From an uncultured Acetatifactor sp. (GTDB lineage: Bacteria; Bacillota; Clostridia; Lachnospirales; Lachnospiraceae), in contig CAJTSY010000003.1 of NCBI GenBank assembly GCA_910578995.1, positions 16,956-80,955 of the forward strand: a DNA stretch of 64,000 nt. Direction: 5' to 3'. The translations under genes and the position numbers were made by a program. The notes under the pieces were generated by a model. It was not told the DNA's origin. It did no database searches and saw nothing but the letters and a program-made list of their open reading frames with translations. Below are positions 61,876-64,000 of the stretch, in pieces. Every line of letters starts with the position of its first letter. Position 1 is the stretch's first letter.

Positions 61876-62745
61876 ATGAAGGGAATTATATTGGCAGGAG
61901 GCTCGGGCACCAGGCTTTACCCGCTGACGGAGGCTATCTCCAAGCAGATTATGCCGGTGTATGATAAACCGATGATTTATTACCCGCTGTCCACGCTGAT
62001 GCTGGCGGGGATCCGTGAGGTTCTTATCATTTCCACGCCCAGGGATCTTCCGGTGTTTGAGTGCCAGCTCAAGGACGGGCGCCAGCTTGGGATGGAGATC
62101 TCCTATGCCGAGCAGAAGGCGCCCAACGGACTGGCTGAGGCTTTTATTATCGGAGCGGATTTTATCGGCAGCGACAGGGTGGCGCTGGTCCTGGGGGACA
62201 ATATTTTCTACGGCCAGAGCTTTTCCAGGGTGCTGAAGAGCGTGGCCGCCAGGGAAAAGGGAGCCACCATTTTCGGCTACTACGTCAGGGATCCCAGGGA
62301 GTACGGCGTGGTGGAGTTTGACGAGACGGGCAGGGCCATTTCCATTGAGGAGAAGCCGGCGGAGCCTAAGAGCAATTATGCGGTTCCGGGACTCTATTTT
62401 TATGACAATGATGTAGTGGAAATTGCCAGGAACGTAAAGCCCTCCGCCAGGGGGGAGCTGGAGATCACCAGTGTGAACAACGCCTACCTGGAGAGGGGAA
62501 CCCTCCATGTGGAGACGCTGGGCAGGGGATTTGCGTGGCTGGATACGGGGAACCACGACGCGCTGTTGGATGCCGCGGATTTTGTGGCGGCCTTCCAGAA
62601 GAGACAGGGGCTCTATATTTCCTGCATCGAGGAGATCGCCTACAAGCGGGGCTTCATTGACAAGGAGCAGCTGCTGAAGCTGGCGGAACCCCTGATGAAG
62701 ACAAATTACGGCAGATATCTGGTAGAGGTAGCAAATGGACTCTAA
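61876..62745 (+). CDS. rfbA: Glucose-1-phosphate thymidylyltransferase
   Basis: Makes dTDP-glucose from glucose-1-phosphate and dTTP. 289 residues, the standard RmlA length. [19 protein letters not shown] is the pyrophosphorylase signature with the catalytic Arg and Lys, followed by [25 protein letters not shown] and [27 protein letters not shown] precedes ATG 61876. Its last 11 bases overlap the GH25 gene at 62735, so a wall hydrolase is translationally coupled to a nucleotide-sugar gene. Confidence 0.97.
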   Translation: MKGIILAGGSGTRLYPLTEAISKQIMPVYDKPMIYYPLSTLMLAGIREVLIISTPRDLPVFECQLKDGRQLGMEISYAEQKAPNGLAEAFIIGADFIGSDRVALVLGDNIFYGQSFSRVLKSVAAREKGATIFGYYVRDPREYGVVEFDETGRAISIEEKPAEPKSNYAVPGLYFYDNDVVEIARNVKPSARGELEITSVNNAYLERGTLHVETLGRGFAWLDTGNHDALLDAADFVAAFQKRQGLYISCIEEIAYKRGFIDKEQLLKLAEPLMKTNYGRYLVEVANGL

Positions 62746-64000
62746 ACTGCGGAGAATGGCCATATTATGCTCCATGGCCGTGATCGGGATGGTGTCCCTT
62801 CTGGTTCTGTATATGAACAGGCCTCCCCAGAACCGTGGAAACGGGAACGGGTTCCCGTCCGCAAGCCCTTCCCCCCTGCCGGAAGAACAGGAGGAGACCG
62901 GGACTGAAGCCGGCAGGGGCCAGATCGGGAACGACCTGTCTGCTTTCCTGAAGGACAATGCTTTCTTTGACCAGGAGATCAATCCCATTCTGGAAGCGGC
63001 CAGGGAGAATGGGGTGAGGCTGTCCATGGTGGTGACTTCCGTGGAGAAGGATCTGCGCATCCAGATTGTGGATTCCCTGGGGGAGCCTGTGGCCGGGGAA
63101 AGTTTTTTTGTGAACCTGGAAGGCATGGGGGAATACAAGGATCTGGATAAAGACGGCATCATCTATATTGGGGACCTGCCCGCAGGGGAGTATTATGTGG
63201 AGCTGATGCCCATGGAGGGCTACCGTGTGCCGTCGAACGCCACCAGGGTGCGGGTGAAGGACAGGGTGGAGTATGTGGCCATCGACGATATCTCACTTCT
63301 GATTAAAACGGAGGAGGAGATAGACGCGGAGGCAGAGGACACCGCCGTTGCCGAGGCTCTGGAGGACGCGGACAGGACGGAAATCACAAAATTCCAGAAG
63401 TCCACCGCAAATTCCAGGGTGGGCATTGATGTCTCCAAATGGAACGGCGACATCGACTGGGACAGGGTGAAGAACGCAGGGGTGGAATTCGCCATTATCC
63501 GTGCGGGATACCGGGGCTCTGTCACAGGAAGCCTGGTGGAAGATCCGTATTTTGCGGCCAACATAAGAGGGGCTGCAGCCAGCGGCATTCCGGTGGGAGT
63601 GTACTTCTTTACCCAGGCGGTAAATGAGGTGGAGGCAGTGGAAGAGGCTTCCGCAGTGCTGCGGCTGATCAGGGAATATAACCTGGATTACCCGGTGTTT
63701 ATCGACACCGAGGGCGCCGGTGGAAACGGACGGGCGGACGGCCTGGACGTGGATACCAGGACGGCAGTCTGCGAGGCATTCTGCCGCACCATAACCAACG
63801 CCGGATACGATGCGGGGGTCTACGGCAGCCGCAACTGGTACAACAATAACCTGCACGCGGCACAGTTGGAAAGCTACTGCATCTGGCTTGCGGAATACCG
63901 CAGCTCCCCGCTTTACCAGGGGTATTACCAGATGTGGCAGTATACATCAAAGGGAGCAATAGACGGCATTGCCGGAAACGTGGACATGAATGTCAGCTAC
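62735..64000 (+). CDS. GH25 muramidase with SpaA-like domain, cut by the window end
   Basis: The frame opens at ATG 62735 (AGAGGTAGC before it) and has no stop up to base 64000, giving at least 422 residues. A membrane helix lies at about 9-27, then a Pro/Glu-rich linker, a SpaA-like domain (about 105-185) with [19 protein letters not shown], an acidic linker, and a GH25 domain from about 230: [35 protein letters not shown], ending GNVDMNVSY. The 55382 product ends [12 protein letters not shown], so only a few residues are probably missing. Domain plan is that of 55382 without stalk and Ig domains. It overlaps rfbA by 11 bases. Confidence 0.9.
   Translation, partial: MDSKLRRMAILCSMAVIGMVSLLVLYMNRPPQNRGNGNGFPSASPSPLPEEQEETGTEAGRGQIGNDLSAFLKDNAFFDQEINPILEAARENGVRLSMVVTSVEKDLRIQIVDSLGEPVAGESFFVNLEGMGEYKDLDKDGIIYIGDLPAGEYYVELMPMEGYRVPSNATRVRVKDRVEYVAIDDISLLIKTEEEIDAEAEDTAVAEALEDADRTEITKFQKSTANSRVGIDVSKWNGDIDWDRVKNAGVEFAIIRAGYRGSVTGSLVEDPYFAANIRGAAASGIPVGVYFFTQAVNEVEAVEEASAVLRLIREYNLDYPVFIDTEGAGGNGRADGLDVDTRTAVCEAFCRTITNAGYDAGVYGSRNWYNNNLHAAQLESYCIWLAEYRSSPLYQGYYQMWQYTSKGAIDGIAGNVDMNVSY

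Overview
This 64 kb window looks like chromosomal DNA of a Gram-positive, probably spore-forming Clostridia of the Lachnospiraceae type. The evidence is the cdaA-cdaR-glmM cluster, a Spo0A-type DNA-binding domain, a HPr with both His15 and Ser46, a BlaI-type repressor, lipoproteins, GH25 and glucosaminidase wall hydrolases, sigma-A type promoters with 17-bp spacers, and strong GGAGG-type ribosome sites. Base composition is moderately G+C rich and codon use is uniform by eye. I saw no tRNA, rRNA, insertion sequence, phage gene or CRISPR array.

Layout. (1) 0-4.7 kb: an envelope and amino-sugar housekeeping block (membrane protein, c-di-AMP cyclase cdaA, its regulator cdaR, glmM, HPr), closed by a bidirectional terminator. 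(2) 4.7-7.6 kb: a DUF3048 lipoprotein on the minus strand, a polyprenyl-phosphate-sugar synthase type GT2, and a stand-alone Spo0A C-terminal domain. (3) 7.6-18.8 kb: a tightly coupled exopolysaccharide operon: a two-part membrane protein, GT2, initiating sugar-phosphate transferase, Wzz-like co-polymerase with a degenerate kinase-like tail, GT2, EpsG/Wzy-like polymerase, two GT4s and a GT2. (4) 18.9-22.7 kb: a secreted SH3-glucosaminidase and a Pro-rich lipoprotein. (5) 22.8-50.2 kb: a large surface-glycan region. It holds nucleotide-sugar genes (pseB, gmd, glf, manC, pseC, pseH, pseF, pseG, rffA), four Dpm1/GtrB-like GT2s across the window, several GT-C type membrane glycosyltransferases, an ABC flippase-like exporter, a sialyltransferase-like enzyme and two SGNH hydrolases. 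(6) 50.4-54.9 kb: membrane proteins, including a second copy of the two-part membrane protein system, facing a third SGNH-like protein that lacks the nucleophile motif. (7) 55.4-64 kb: a 1050-residue GH25 wall hydrolase, a GT-C enzyme, rfbB, rfbA, and a second GH25 protein that runs off the end of the window.

How it fits together. The genes supply UDP-Galf, GDP-Man, GDP-4-keto-6-deoxy-Man, dTDP-4-keto-6-deoxy-Glc, dTDP-Fuc4N and most of the CMP-pseudaminic acid route. The synthase pseI, the GDP-fucose synthase and rfbC/rfbD are not in the window. The mix of lipid-linked donor synthases (Dpm1-like) with GT-C enzymes suggests extracellular decoration of a surface polymer. SGNH proteins may add or remove acyl groups.

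The most unusual window-scale signal is a set of unrelated short tandem repeats (periods about 17 to 65 bp). They sit in the spacers between genes, in cytoplasmic loops of membrane proteins and in the C-terminal tails of glycosyltransferases, while catalytic domains stay repeat-free.
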